A DNA stretch of 58,693 nt from JACVCK01 sp041940385 (lineage in GTDB: Bacteria; Planctomycetota; Phycisphaerae; Phycisphaerales; UBA1924), in NCBI GenBank assembly GCA_041940385.1, contig JBGTSD010000008.1, forward strand, positions 1 to 58,693, read 5' to 3'. The notes beneath the pieces are model-generated. The model searched no databases. It saw only the letters and a program-made list of their open reading frames with translations, and was not told where the DNA came from. The position numbers were made by a program, and so were the translations under genes. Of this stretch, positions 1-8,250 are shown in pieces (the first letter of the stretch is position 1; each line of letters starts with the position of its first letter).

Positions 1-32
1 CGCAAGCGCTCTCCCAGCTGAGCTACGGCCCC
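1..32 (-). tRNA. tRNA gene, 5' part only, probably tRNA-Ala
   Basis: Read on the minus strand this is the 5' half of a tRNA: a GGGGCCG acceptor strand, TA, and a D-arm GCTC-AGCTGGGA-GAGC, followed by the start of the anticodon stem (CTTGC). The rest, including the anticodon, lies outside the window. The GGGGCC acceptor end together with this D-arm is typical of bacterial tRNA-Ala; the identity is inferred because the anticodon cannot be seen. Confidence 0.85.
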
Positions 33-111
33 ATGGGCAACCAACCTGTCCCCCCACCCGCGGCCAAGGCCCCTCAATAAGGAACCATCGGCCCGCCACG
101 CAGGGGACTCT

Positions 112-139
112 AGGGTAGACGATGCCCCCGTCCGGTCAA
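112..139 (-). promoter_or_regulatory. sigma70-type promoter for the tRNA
   Basis: Minus strand: TTGACC (139-134), a 16-nt spacer, TACCCT (117-112). This is one of the few recognisable -35/-10 pairs in the window. It would start transcription near 105, giving a leader of about 70 nt before the tRNA 5' end at 32. An overlapping TAGAGT (112-107) is an alternative -10. Confidence 0.6.
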
Positions 140-155
140 GGAAGGGGGAAACGGC

Positions 156-2471
156 TCACAAAGGATCCGCGGCCTCCAGCGGCGCCGGCCCGAGATCAAT
201 CGTGACCGCGGACTCGACAAAGTCCTCTTCAATCCCCGGATTATCCAACGAGCCCAGGTACATGACGGACACCCCCTCGGCCGCCTGCGGAATCGGCGCC
301 TCCCGCGTGCCCAGGTGACCCGGCTTCCAGAGCAGTTGCTCGAGCGGCACGATGTACTCCACGACAACTCGTGCCGGCAGTTCCGGACCCCGACGCTCGT
401 GCTCCCGCAGCCCGACAGAAAGTCGAATTCGAGCCCCCTGCAGTGATGACGCCACCTCGAGCTTCACGAGCTCCCGCACGGATGGCTCTGTGAGCACAGT
501 CCCGTCCGCGAGCATCAGCGGCGGTAGCTCGCGAGTGTCCAGCGCACAGATCACGGTCGCATGCGCCGAGAAGTTTGTCTCCTTGTCCGGCGGCGACACC
601 GGCGACGACGGCCAGAGATCGGCGGCACGGAAAAACGCCGCGTAAACGCACCGCACGCGATCCCTCGTCGCGAAAGTGAATGCCGCTCGAATCAGACCGA
701 GCCGCTCATCAACCGGCTTCTGTTTCTCGGCGTGGACCGCCTCGAAGAACAGATGGCCGATCACGCGCCCCGGCCCCGCCACCATGCGCCGCCCGCCCGT
801 CGTCCGGAACTCGATCGCGCTCGCCAGCTCGGTGTTCGGATAGCGCGTGTGCGCGTTCTCCTTGAGGTGAACGACCTTGCCCGCGAAGTACCGCCGATCC
901 GGATCGTGACGACCCGGATTCACCGCCTCCACAACGCGATCGTCGATGACCCGCACCGGAGATCGCGGCAGAGTCGGATCCGTCTTCGCAAGCGGACGCA
1001 AGTCGATGAAATTGCCGTCCTCGAGCTGCCAGTCGAAGTGCCCGAGCCCGGACGCTCGCCTCCACAGAAGATCGTGCGCCGGGACGTCATACTCGATATG
1101 CAGATGACTCTGCACGCTGCGCGGATGAAACACGGGGCACAGCGCCGCCCGCACGCGCACATCCCCTGCCCCGCCGCCGGACATCAACGCGCCCTCGAAA
1201 CTGAAGTACTTCAGCCGCACCGTGATCCGCTCGCCGGTGTCGAGATCGAAGTACGCCTCGTCACGACCGTCGAGAGAGTCCACAATGCGCAGCTCCCCAT
1301 CCGCCGGACCCGATGCAACAGCCGCCGGTTCCGGCGGCCAGAATGCATACGCGGTGCTCACACACACGTGGCGCCACCCCCGGCCATCCTGATCCCGGAA
1401 GTCAAACGTCGTCAGCGTCCACGGCATCTCCTGGACGCCCCTCGGAGTCCGCAGCGCCTCGATCCGCAGGTCTCCGACAACCATGCCCGGTTCGAACGAC
1501 ACCGCCGGCGGCGCACCGTACGAAATCGTTTGCGCCTCACGAATCGGAATGGAGACTCGCTTGGTGAACCGCGTCCCCGGCGCCGCCTCGTTGCCTGCCT
1601 GATCCGACAGGGCCTCCGGCGCCGGCGGATCGCCCTCCAGCCGCAGGTGCGCCAGCAGCGATCCACCAAGCTTGCCCTGCTCCGGCGCCGTGACGCGCAC
1701 AGGCGAGCGCGCCAGTCCCTGCGGCGCCGATGCCAGTGGGCGCACATCCACCCAGTCCGCTGCTTCCACCTCAACTGCCCCGTCGCCGAAGATCGGCGCC
1801 CGGCGCCATAGCAGCGACTCCACGGGCATCTCCGACCTCAGAAACAGCATGCCCTTCTTGGCCAGCGCATCCTGTGCGAACATCGACCACTGCGACTCCA
1901 GCACGCCGCCGCGACCCACCGGGAGAATCTTGAGCGCGGGATTCCGACCTGCAACTGGTACGACGCCTCGCTCGCCCGCATCGACGAGAAACTCCACGCT
2001 GCCGTACCCGCTGATGGGATGAGATACCAACAATCCCGGCGACGTCGTCCTCTCGACAGGAGCGAGCGGAACGGCTTCATTGTGCAGAAATGGCCCCTTG
2101 CCGACGATGCACTCGTAACGCCACCCGCCGCCGGCGGCATCGACGAAGTCGAATTGAACGGCGATGAGCTTGGTCCCGCCAATCCCTCGCGGCAGATCAC
2201 TGTGCCAGCCGAGCCGCAGCACGCCGTGCAGTTCGCCGTCGTCCATCTCAATGCCGCCGCCGCGGCCCAGGTCCACCCGGTCCGACTCAACGGGGATCGC
2301 GACCTCGTGCGCAAATCGGCCCGACGGGACAAGCTCCCAATAAGCCCACCGCTGACCCGGCCGCTCCAGCCGAACTCCAATGGGATCGCGATGCGGCTCC
2401 ACGCGCGAGCACCCGAGCGGCGCCGCAAGCAGAAGCATCGCAGCCAAAATCGCCGGCCAACATTCGATCAT
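156..2471 (-). CDS. large lipoprotein of unknown function with three internal repeats
   Basis: Not recognised as a named family. The 771-residue product begins with a lipoprotein signal peptide (MIECWPAILAAMLLLAAPLGC, lipobox at Cys21), so it should be exported and lipid-anchored. The rest is built from three similar segments of roughly 230 residues. Each contains a stretch ending in LLWRR or LLWKP and, in the first two, a DLRPLA/DVRPLA-plus-RSPVRV closing motif; the third is more diverged. The start is fixed by a 4-base ATGA overlap with the stop of the upstream gene, so the two are translationally coupled. Longer upstream in-frame codons run antisense to nothing useful and lack the signal peptide. 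A structural or envelope role is a guess from export and repeats only. Confidence 0.75.
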   Translation of the reverse strand: MIECWPAILAAMLLLAAPLGCSRVEPHRDPIGVRLERPGQRWAYWELVPSGRFAHEVAIPVESDRVDLGRGGGIEMDDGELHGVLRLGWHSDLPRGIGGTKLIAVQFDFVDAAGGGWRYECIVGKGPFLHNEAVPLAPVERTTSPGLLVSHPISGYGSVEFLVDAGERGVVPVAGRNPALKILPVGRGGVLESQWSMFAQDALAKKGMLFLRSEMPVESLLWRRAPIFGDGAVEVEAADWVDVRPLASAPQGLARSPVRVTAPEQGKLGGSLLAHLRLEGDPPAPEALSDQAGNEAAPGTRFTKRVSIPIREAQTISYGAPPAVSFEPGMVVGDLRIEALRTPRGVQEMPWTLTTFDFRDQDGRGWRHVCVSTAYAFWPPEPAAVASGPADGELRIVDSLDGRDEAYFDLDTGERITVRLKYFSFEGALMSGGGAGDVRVRAALCPVFHPRSVQSHLHIEYDVPAHDLLWRRASGLGHFDWQLEDGNFIDLRPLAKTDPTLPRSPVRVIDDRVVEAVNPGRHDPDRRYFAGKVVHLKENAHTRYPNTELASAIEFRTTGGRRMVAGPGRVIGHLFFEAVHAEKQKPVDERLGLIRAAFTFATRDRVRCVYAAFFRAADLWPSSPVSPPDKETNFSAHATVICALDTRELPPLMLADGTVLTEPSVRELVKLEVASSLQGARIRLSVGLREHERRGPELPARVVVEYIVPLEQLLWKPGHLGTREAPIPQAAEGVSVMYLGSLDNPGIEEDFVESAVTIDLGPAPLEAADPL

Positions 2472-2830
2472 GACGCTCGTTCCGCTTCCTTCACCGCGTT
2501 CATGAGCCACTCCCGATTCTCCCGTGCGATCCTCCGGACTCGCACCACGCGCAGCACACCGAAGTAGAGCATCGCTCCACCCACGGGCGCCACGATGAAC
2601 CCGGCCGGCCGCGACCAGATCGGCTCCAGCACAGCGAGCACATTCGTGGAGCGCCGACTCGTCGGCCGCTCCTGATTCTCCCACGCCGTGTCCAGGAGCT
2701 TGGGCTCGACGATCATCCAGACGCCCGCCACCAACAGGACGATGCCCCACCAGAGCATCGCCTTTGTTGTCCCTTTCGACGCCCGTCGATCGCGGCCCGA
2801 ACGCTCAGCACGATCTGCATCCCGTTGCAT
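2468..2830 (-). CDS. small protein with two membrane segments
   Basis: A 120-residue protein with a basic N-terminus, two hydrophobic segments (AMLWWGIVLLVAGVWMIV and GFIVAPVGGAMLYFGVL) and a charged C-terminal tail; predicted inner-membrane protein of unknown function. The start ATG at 2830 is preceded by GGAG with 8-nt spacing. Its stop overlaps the start of the three-repeat lipoprotein (ATGA), so both are made from one transcript that starts at the promoter near 2891-2918. A partner role for the lipoprotein is inferred from coupling only. Confidence 0.7.
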   Translation of the reverse strand: MQRDADRAERSGRDRRASKGTTKAMLWWGIVLLVAGVWMIVEPKLLDTAWENQERPTSRRSTNVLAVLEPIWSRPAGFIVAPVGGAMLYFGVLRVVRVRRIARENREWLMNAVKEAERAS

Positions 2831-2890
2831 GATGAAACTCCGCGCGCCCCGACGCGACCGCCACAAACGGCCATCGTCGCCGCGCGGACG

Positions 2891-2918
2891 ACGCTACCAA
2901 ACACAGAGCAGATTTCAA
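2891..2918 (-). promoter_or_regulatory. promoter upstream of the two-gene lipoprotein operon
   Basis: Minus strand TTGAAA (2918-2913), 16-nt spacer, TAGCGT (2896-2891). It lies in the otherwise featureless, AT-richer stretch 2831-3079 and would give a leader of about 50 nt before the ATG at 2830. I see no gene in 2831-3079. Confidence 0.5.
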
Positions 2919-3079
2919 TTGCGCGCGATCAATCTGCGTTTTCTGCACAGTAAACAACAGCACACAAACCCGCGGCGCACCCAACCTCCATCGCCTGCAA
3001 CGCCTCGGCAATCAAGCCAGCCCCGCACAGATCCGCGACACGCCCGCACACGCCGAGCGACGAAGAATCTGCGCCGGCT

Positions 3080-4501
3080 CTACTCGACTTGGCGAGATTC
3101 CCGATTCTGTGGCCGTGGTGGATATTCGCGCACGGGCATCCGCTCAACCGGCGCGCTGCGCCGAAAATCCAGCATCCGGGCCGGCGCAGCGCCGCCCGCG
3201 TCGATGATCTCCCGGCGCGCCTGCTCATCCTCGCGCATGTGCTTTGCTTCAGAAGGAATCATCAGAACGTAGGCGCGGCCCACAGGATCGGCGTCCAGCC
3301 GCTGATAACCGAACGCACCATCCGTGATCGGATCGCGCGTCTCCCGCTCGTCCATCGCTTCCTCGAGCCCGTCCGGCCATCGCCCGCGCCGATCATGAAA
3401 CGCCTCAAGCCGCAGCACGATTCGAGCCGCCGCCCGATACGTGTCGGTCGCATCGAGATTCCGAAAGGGCCGACCAGTCGCCATCGTCAGCATGTCCATC
3501 GCGAATGAACGGCTGGGTTCCGGCTCCGGCGCCGCCGCCGCGACGCGCTCGGCGCCAGGCAGCGCTCGCCATGCACGAAGGGCGTTGACATAGCGCGTGG
3601 CTTTCCTCGCCGCGCTTCCGTGCCCCTCCTGGAATGGCCACGGAAGCGTCGCGCCTCCTGTCATGCCGCCGGAATACCACTGCTGAAGACCACCGAGGAG
3701 CGCGATCCCGAGGGCGTCGACGTAGTAGCCGTCGTCCATCGATCTCCAGGGCGCGCGATCCATGGCGCCGATCAGCGCGTCGCACGCATCCGCAGGCACA
3801 TCGTGCTCATGCGCCAATGTCGCGAGTTCGATCGCGGTCCCGGCGCTGATGGCCGTGCCTTGCATCCACTCCATGATGAATGACCACGCGGCCACCTGGC
3901 GCCCGATCCCCATGGCCGTCGTGGCGCGGCGCTCGACCTCCGTCCAGTCGCCGCTCTCCGCCGCCTCCCGCATCCACACAAGATCGAGCGTGACGAGCTG
4001 CCGCAGCAGCCTCGCCTCCGCGAGATACTCCCAATCCACCTCGACCCAGTTCCGTGCCGAGCCGTCGGGCGTCGCGGCGGGCCGAGTGCACCGCGGCAAG
4101 GCCGCGATCGAGTCGATGTCATCCCGCAGAAAACGCAGGCGATCTGCGGCGCCCCTCGCCTCCGCCGAACTCGGATCGCTCCAGTCGCCCCGCAGCGCGG
4201 AACCGAGATCCGAATCACTCAGCAACCGCACGATGTCCGACCCCTCGTACACCCATTCGGACCAACCATTCGAATCGGTCACACTCGTCCGCGAGGTCCC
4301 CATCGGCCCCTCGAAGAATGCGATCCAGCGGGGCCACGCATCCTCGTCCGTCGGCTGCGCACGCCCGAGCAGCGCCTCCAGTTGCGCGTCGTAGTCCACC
4401 CACGCCGGCGCACCGGTCGCGCGCCGAAACCACAACCACCCGCCAAGGAGCGAACCCAACGCAACAACCACGAGTGCGCCGACAATTGGCCCGCGCCGCA
4501 T
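3080..4501 (-). CDS. membrane-anchored hypothetical protein
   Basis: A 473-residue protein that starts with a basic residue pair and one hydrophobic segment (IVGALVVVALGSLLGGWLWF), followed by a long soluble region rich in Trp, Arg and acidic residues. This suggests a single-pass protein with its bulk outside the cytoplasm. I recognise no catalytic motif. The ATG at 4501 is 4 nt past the lysS stop, so it is very likely cotranscribed with lysS. Nothing in the sequence links its function to lysine charging; the pairing may be accidental. Confidence 0.7.
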   Translation of the reverse strand: MRRGPIVGALVVVALGSLLGGWLWFRRATGAPAWVDYDAQLEALLGRAQPTDEDAWPRWIAFFEGPMGTSRTSVTDSNGWSEWVYEGSDIVRLLSDSDLGSALRGDWSDPSSAEARGAADRLRFLRDDIDSIAALPRCTRPAATPDGSARNWVEVDWEYLAEARLLRQLVTLDLVWMREAAESGDWTEVERRATTAMGIGRQVAAWSFIMEWMQGTAISAGTAIELATLAHEHDVPADACDALIGAMDRAPWRSMDDGYYVDALGIALLGGLQQWYSGGMTGGATLPWPFQEGHGSAARKATRYVNALRAWRALPGAERVAAAAPEPEPSRSFAMDMLTMATGRPFRNLDATDTYRAAARIVLRLEAFHDRRGRWPDGLEEAMDERETRDPITDGAFGYQRLDADPVGRAYVLMIPSEAKHMREDEQARREIIDAGGAAPARMLDFRRSAPVERMPVREYPPRPQNRESRQVE

Positions 4502-4505
4502 CGCG

Positions 4506-6050
4506 TCACCCCCCCGGCCGCATGAACGGGAACAGCACGACGTCCCGGATGCTCCGCTGATTCGCCAGCAGCATCATCAAGCGATCGATCCCCAGACCCA
4601 TCCCGCCCGCCGGAGGCATGCCCGCCTTCAGCGCGTCGATGAAGTCCGCGTCGTACGTGCGGAACGTGCTCTCCTCCTCGTCCAGGCCCGCGAGCTGCTC
4701 GCGGAACTTCGCCGCCTGCACGTCCGGATCGTTCAGCTCCGTGTAGTGCGGCGCGATCTCCATGCCGCCGATGAAGAGGTCCGCGCGGTCCGCCAGCGCC
4801 GGGTTCGACGCCTTCGGCCGCGTCAGCGGCGAGATCGCCGACGGATAATCCGTGATGAACGTCGGGCGCGCTCCGTCCACCAGCGGCTCCGCGGCCTCTT
4901 CAAACAACTCATTCACCACCAGCTCCAGCGCCAGGCCCTTCTCCTCGAGGCCGCGCATCTTCGCCTCCGCGCGCACCTTCGCCTCGTCCGTCATCGCGAA
5001 TCCCAATCCGCGCTGGAACAGCTCCCCGTACGTCACCTTCAGGAACGGCAATCCGTAATCGATCTCCATCTCGCCGAACGGCAGCTTCAGGCCCTGCACG
5101 CCCAGCTCGCGCGCGACGATCTCCGCCGCGTTGCGCACCAGCCCCTCCGTCAGCGCCATCATCGACTCGACGTCCCCGAACGCCTCGTAGATCTCCAGCA
5201 TCGTGAACTCGGGATTGTGATTCCGGTCCACGCCTTCATTGCGGAAGTTGCGATTGATCTCGTACACCCGCGGCATGCCGCCGACCAGCAACCTCTTGAG
5301 ATACAGCTCCGGCGCGATGCGCAGGAAGAGATCGATGTCCAGCGCGTTCATGTGCGTCGAGAACGGCCTCGCCGCGGCGCCGCCCGCCAGCGTCTGCAGC
5401 ATCGGCGTCTCGACCTCCATGAACCCGCGCTCGTCCAGGAACCGCCGCACCCCCGACACCACCTTCGACCGCAGCGAGAACACCTGCGCCGTCTCGGGGT
5501 TCACGTACAGATCGACGTACCGGCGCCGGTAGCGCAGCTCCGGGTCCGTCAGCCCCGCGTGCTTCTCCGGCGGCGGCAGCAGCGACTTGCACGCCAGCTC
5601 CACCGACTTCGCCCAGATCGTCACCTCGCCCGTCCGCGTGCGCATCAGCGGGCCGCGCACCGTCACGATGTCGCCCAGGTCCAGCAGCTTCACCAGCGCG
5701 AACGACCGCTCGTCGGCGTCGCGCTGGCTCACCGCGACCTGGAGGTCGCCCGTGTGATCGCGCAGGTTCAGCCACACCAGCTTGCCGTTGTCGCGATGCA
5801 GCATCACCCGACCGGACGCGTGCACGACTGGCCTGGGGTCCGCGAAGCCGGGCTCCTTGCTCTTGGCCTGGAACGCCGCGTCCGCGCCCTCGTCGTACTG
5901 CGCCTTGGCGCTCGCGAGATCGATCAATCCGGTCGTGCGTTGCCCGTAGGGCAGGAACCCGAGCCCCGCCGCGGCGTCGCGGTTCGCCCGCCGCTGCGCC
6001 TCGAGTTCATGAATGGGAACCGTGCTGTCCTGGCCGCTGGTCGATGACAT
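4506..6050 (-). CDS. lysS: lysine--tRNA ligase, class II
   Basis: Charges tRNA-Lys with lysine in the cytoplasm. The 514-residue length fits class II LysRS. An N-terminal OB-fold anticodon-binding domain (GRVMLHRDNGKLVWLNLRD region) precedes the class II catalytic core: motif 1 around FLDERGFMEVETPMLQ, motif 2 around NRNFRNEGVDRNHNPEFTMLE, and motif 3 GGMGLGIDRLMMLL near the C-terminus. The start is placed at the second in-frame Met (6050) rather than 6059, because a TACGAT -10 hexamer covers the first ATG and sits 7 nt from the second, the same layout as at many other starts here. Followed after 4 nt by a hypothetical membrane protein. Confidence 0.95.
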   Translation of the reverse strand: MSSTSGQDSTVPIHELEAQRRANRDAAAGLGFLPYGQRTTGLIDLASAKAQYDEGADAAFQAKSKEPGFADPRPVVHASGRVMLHRDNGKLVWLNLRDHTGDLQVAVSQRDADERSFALVKLLDLGDIVTVRGPLMRTRTGEVTIWAKSVELACKSLLPPPEKHAGLTDPELRYRRRYVDLYVNPETAQVFSLRSKVVSGVRRFLDERGFMEVETPMLQTLAGGAAARPFSTHMNALDIDLFLRIAPELYLKRLLVGGMPRVYEINRNFRNEGVDRNHNPEFTMLEIYEAFGDVESMMALTEGLVRNAAEIVARELGVQGLKLPFGEMEIDYGLPFLKVTYGELFQRGLGFAMTDEAKVRAEAKMRGLEEKGLALELVVNELFEEAAEPLVDGARPTFITDYPSAISPLTRPKASNPALADRADLFIGGMEIAPHYTELNDPDVQAAKFREQLAGLDEEESTFRTYDADFIDALKAGMPPAGGMGLGIDRLMMLLANQRSIRDVVLFPFMRPGG

Positions 6051-6057
6051 GGGGCCC

Positions 6058-6063
6058 ATCGTA
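6058..6063 (-). promoter_or_regulatory. -10 element of lysS (leaderless type)
   Basis: TACGAT on the minus strand, 7 nt before the ATG at 6050, with no Shine-Dalgarno sequence between. Transcription would begin at or next to the start codon. Confidence 0.45.
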
Positions 6064-6104
6064 CGCCCCGCGTCGCCGCCGTCCCCCCGTCCGCCTCGGC
6101 GCGG

Positions 6105-6569
6105 TCATTTCCGCCTGGAAACGCCGACCGTCGCCTTCACCAGCTCCGTGCTCTCGCACAGCGGCACATTCGCCCCCGGCTCGTTCATGAGATCGGCCAG
6201 CGTCTTGTCGTCGAGGATCTCGAGGACCGCGCCGATCGCCTGGTCCATCGTCCGGTGCAGCGGGCAGAGGTTCTTGCCGTGGGAGGAGATCCCCAGCGGG
6301 CACGTGGTGATCCGCTGGAGGGGATTGACCGCGTTGAGGATGTCGATCATCCGGATGTCCGACGACGACTGCGCCAGCGAGTATCCGCCGCCCACGCCGC
6401 GCCGGCCCTTGATCAGTCCGGCGGCTCCGAGCTGCTGGAGCACCTTCGCGAGATAATCCGGGGGGACCTGCGTCCGCTTCGCCAATGCGCCCGCCGTCAT
6501 GGGTTCCTCGGGACGCGACGCCAGACACGCCATCGCCCGGAATGCATACTCGGCCGTCTGACTGATCAT
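6105..6569 (-). CDS. Rrf2-family transcriptional regulator
   Basis: A 154-residue winged-helix repressor of the Rrf2 family (IscR/NsrR/CymR relatives). The N-terminus MISQTAEYAFRAMACLA and the wing GLIKGRRGVGGGYSLA are characteristic. Three cysteines lie in the family's effector region: TTCPLG, NLCPLH and the later PLCESTE. Members with this cysteine pattern bind an Fe-S cluster and sense Fe-S status, NO or oxidative stress; cluster binding here is inferred from the cysteines. A GGGAG Shine-Dalgarno precedes the ATG. It stands alone; no Fe-S assembly genes follow, so its targets are not evident. Confidence 0.88.
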   Translation of the reverse strand: MISQTAEYAFRAMACLASRPEEPMTAGALAKRTQVPPDYLAKVLQQLGAAGLIKGRRGVGGGYSLAQSSSDIRMIDILNAVNPLQRITTCPLGISSHGKNLCPLHRTMDQAIGAVLEILDDKTLADLMNEPGANVPLCESTELVKATVGVSRRK

Positions 6570-6691
6570 GTTTCGGAACGCTCCCGGGCCTTCGCCAATG
6601 CGGACAGGTTCATGAGTTTAGCGGTATGCGGCTCAGGGAAAAGCCCATAGGACCGCGAAGGTACGCTGGAATCCGGTATGAGGTGCCATTT

Positions 6692-7783
6692 ATGACCAAG
6701 GCCCGACGCATCGCCATCCTCTCCGGCGGCGGCGACTGCCCCGGCATCAACGCCGTCATCCGCGCGGTGGCCAAGCCCGCCATCCTTCATCACGGCATCG
6801 AGGTCCTGGGTGTCGAAGACGGCTTTCAGGGCCTCATCGAGGACCGGCTCCGCCCCCTCACCGACGAGGATGTCTCCGGCATCCTCGCCGTCGGCGGCAC
6901 CATCCTCGGGTCCAACAACAAGTGCGACCCCTCGGCGTATCACGATCCCCGCAATGAACTTGCGCTCCGCGACGCCTCCGAGGACTGCCTCCGCTGCATC
7001 CGCGATCACCGCATCGACGCCCTCGTCATCATCGGTGGCGATGGCACCCACGCCGTGGCGCACCGGCTCGCCCAGCGGACCGACCTCAACATCATCGGGG
7101 TCCCCAAGACCATCGATAACGACCTTCCCGGCTGCGACATCACCTTTGGCTTCCTGACCGCCGTCGCCACCGCGACCGATGCGCTCGACCGCGTCCACAC
7201 CACCGGCCGCTCCCACAACCGGGCCATGATCGTCGAGGTCATGGGGCGCAACGCCGGCTGGCTCGCCCTCTACGCCGGCGTCGCCTCCGGCGCCGACGTC
7301 CTCCTCATCCCTGAGATCCCCTACGACATCGACAAGATTGCCGGCGCCATCCGCGCCCGGCAGGCCCGGGGCAAGCGGTACTCCATCGTCTGCGTTTCCG
7401 AGGGCGCGCGCCCGATCGACGGCAAGCCCGTCGTCGCGCGCGTGGACCCCACCAGCCCCGACCCCGTCCGCCTCGGCGGCGTGGCGCACGTGCTCGCCAA
7501 CCAGATCGAGGACAAGACCGGAGTGGAGTGCCGCGCGACGGTGCTCGGCCACGTGCAACGCGGCGGATCACCGATCCCTGCGGACCGCATCCTCGCTACG
7601 CAGTTCGGCCACCACGCGCTGCGGCTGCTGGTGACCGGCGCCTACCGGCGCACGGTCTCGCGCCAGAGCGGCCAGATCACCGACATCCCCCTCGAGGAGG
7701 CCGCGTCGGGCCAGCGCCTGGTCCCGAAGGACAATTCACTGCTCGCCGCGGCGCGGGACTTGGGGACGAGCTTCGGGGATTAG
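6692..7783 (+). CDS. pfkA: 6-phosphofructokinase (mixed ATP/PPi signature)
   Basis: Phosphorylates fructose 6-phosphate to fructose 1,6-bisphosphate in glycolysis. The 363-residue protein has the N-terminal SGGGDCPGINAVIR, the GGDGT nucleotide-site motif and PKTIDND in the F6P/catalytic loop. Gly in GGDGT is usual for ATP enzymes, while Lys in PKTIDND is typical of PPi-dependent and group III enzymes; this mixed signature resembles actinobacterial-type group III PFKs, so the phosphoryl donor is uncertain. The start at 6692 is chosen because AGGTG lies 6 nt upstream and the conserved N-terminus follows directly. A second, clearly PPi-type PFK lies at 44004-45212. Two parS-like sites begin 3 nt after the stop. 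Confidence 0.92.
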   Translation: MTKARRIAILSGGGDCPGINAVIRAVAKPAILHHGIEVLGVEDGFQGLIEDRLRPLTDEDVSGILAVGGTILGSNNKCDPSAYHDPRNELALRDASEDCLRCIRDHRIDALVIIGGDGTHAVAHRLAQRTDLNIIGVPKTIDNDLPGCDITFGFLTAVATATDALDRVHTTGRSHNRAMIVEVMGRNAGWLALYAGVASGADVLLIPEIPYDIDKIAGAIRARQARGKRYSIVCVSEGARPIDGKPVVARVDPTSPDPVRLGGVAHVLANQIEDKTGVECRATVLGHVQRGGSPIPADRILATQFGHHALRLLVTGAYRRTVSRQSGQITDIPLEEAASGQRLVPKDNSLLAAARDLGTSFGD

Positions 7784-7785
7784 GG

Positions 7786-7801
7786 TGTTCCACGTGGAAC
7801 A
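7786..7801. other. parS-like palindrome 1
   Basis: TGTTCCACGTGGAACA, a perfect 16-bp palindrome that matches the bacterial parS consensus (tGTTnCACGTGnAACa) and is essentially the form found in Pseudomonas. ParB binds such sites to organise and segregate the origin region. An identical copy lies 87 bp downstream. Function here is inferred from the sequence match. Confidence 0.7.
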
Positions 7802-7808
7802 CTCGTGC

Positions 7809-7835
7809 GAGCCGCGCGCGTGAGCAAGCGGGCTC
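7809..7835 (+). repeat. 27-nt hairpin repeat, left copy
   Basis: GAGCC-(17 nt GCGCGCGTGAGCAAGCG)-GGCTC, a hairpin with a 5-bp stem. A copy with 16 of 17 identical loop bases lies in the opposite orientation at 12681-12707, where the stem has changed to GAACC/GGTTG, keeping four of five pairs. The two copies enclose the Type III R-M genes. Confidence 0.65.
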
Positions 7836-7872
7836 TGGACGCTGCGCGACGGGCGCCCACGGGACGCGCGAG

Positions 7873-7888
7873 TGTTCCACGTGGAACA
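7873..7888. other. parS-like palindrome 2
   Basis: Second perfect copy of TGTTCCACGTGGAACA. Two identical 16-bp palindromes 87 bp apart in a non-coding stretch strongly suggest a functional site pair. Between 7889 and 8094 I see no gene; the DNA is GC-rich with inverted repeats such as GGGCCGC and GCGACCGC/GCGGTCGC. Confidence 0.7.
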
Positions 7889-8094
7889 TAACCACGTTTG
7901 TGCGCAGAATTGGTGATATGCGCGGGGAATCGTGGGGAACGGGGTGTTTGGTATGGGGGTTGCTGGGGGCGGGCGATTTAGTGGGTGGCACACTGCGGCG
8001 GCTTTGGGCCGCGGTGTGGCGGGCTCGTCGTGCCAGCGACCGCAGCTTTGGGCGGTCGCTGCGGCGCAGCGCTCGCCGGTTTCCGATTCAGAGG

Positions 8095-8199
8095 GTCCCG
8101 GAGGGACGCGCGCGGACAGCCCGGGGTGAAGGGTCGCCGCGGCGACTCGGAACCCCGGGGCAGCATCGGAAATGACCAGAACCCCGAAGGGGTGGCAGG
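8095..8199 (+). repeat. multi-hairpin repeat, left copy
   Basis: A 105-nt element made of three hairpins in a row: GTCCC-gga-GGGAC (8095-8107); CCCGGGGT (8120-8127) pairing with ACCCCGGG (8152-8159) around an inner GTCGCC/GGCGAC; and ACCCC-gaa-GGGGT (8181-8193), ending in GGCAGG. A homologous copy in opposite orientation lies at 12517-12622, with long identical blocks. It resembles interspersed intergenic repeats I associate with Planctomycetes, but I cannot name a family. Spurious ORFs run through it. Confidence 0.75.
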
Positions 8200-8237
8200 G
8201 CGCGGCATTCGTAGCACGCCCACCGAAAATGATCCTG

Positions 8238-8243
8238 TATCTT
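8238..8243 (+). promoter_or_regulatory. -10 element of mod (leaderless type)
   Basis: TATCTT ends 7 nt before the mod ATG at 8251; there is no Shine-Dalgarno sequence in between and no clear -35. Confidence 0.45.
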
Positions 8244-8250
8244 CGCCGGC

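Noticed and set aside
561..1811. A 416-codon plus-strand frame antisense to the three-repeat lipoprotein
   Set aside because: Arg/His-rich shadow of the minus-strand gene; the minus-strand frame has a signal peptide, repeats and a coupled start.
7677..7991. A 104-codon minus-strand frame after the phosphofructokinase that contains FHVEH twice
   Set aside because: FHVEH is just the translation of the parS-like palindromes; the frame crosses non-coding repeats and shows no codon bias.
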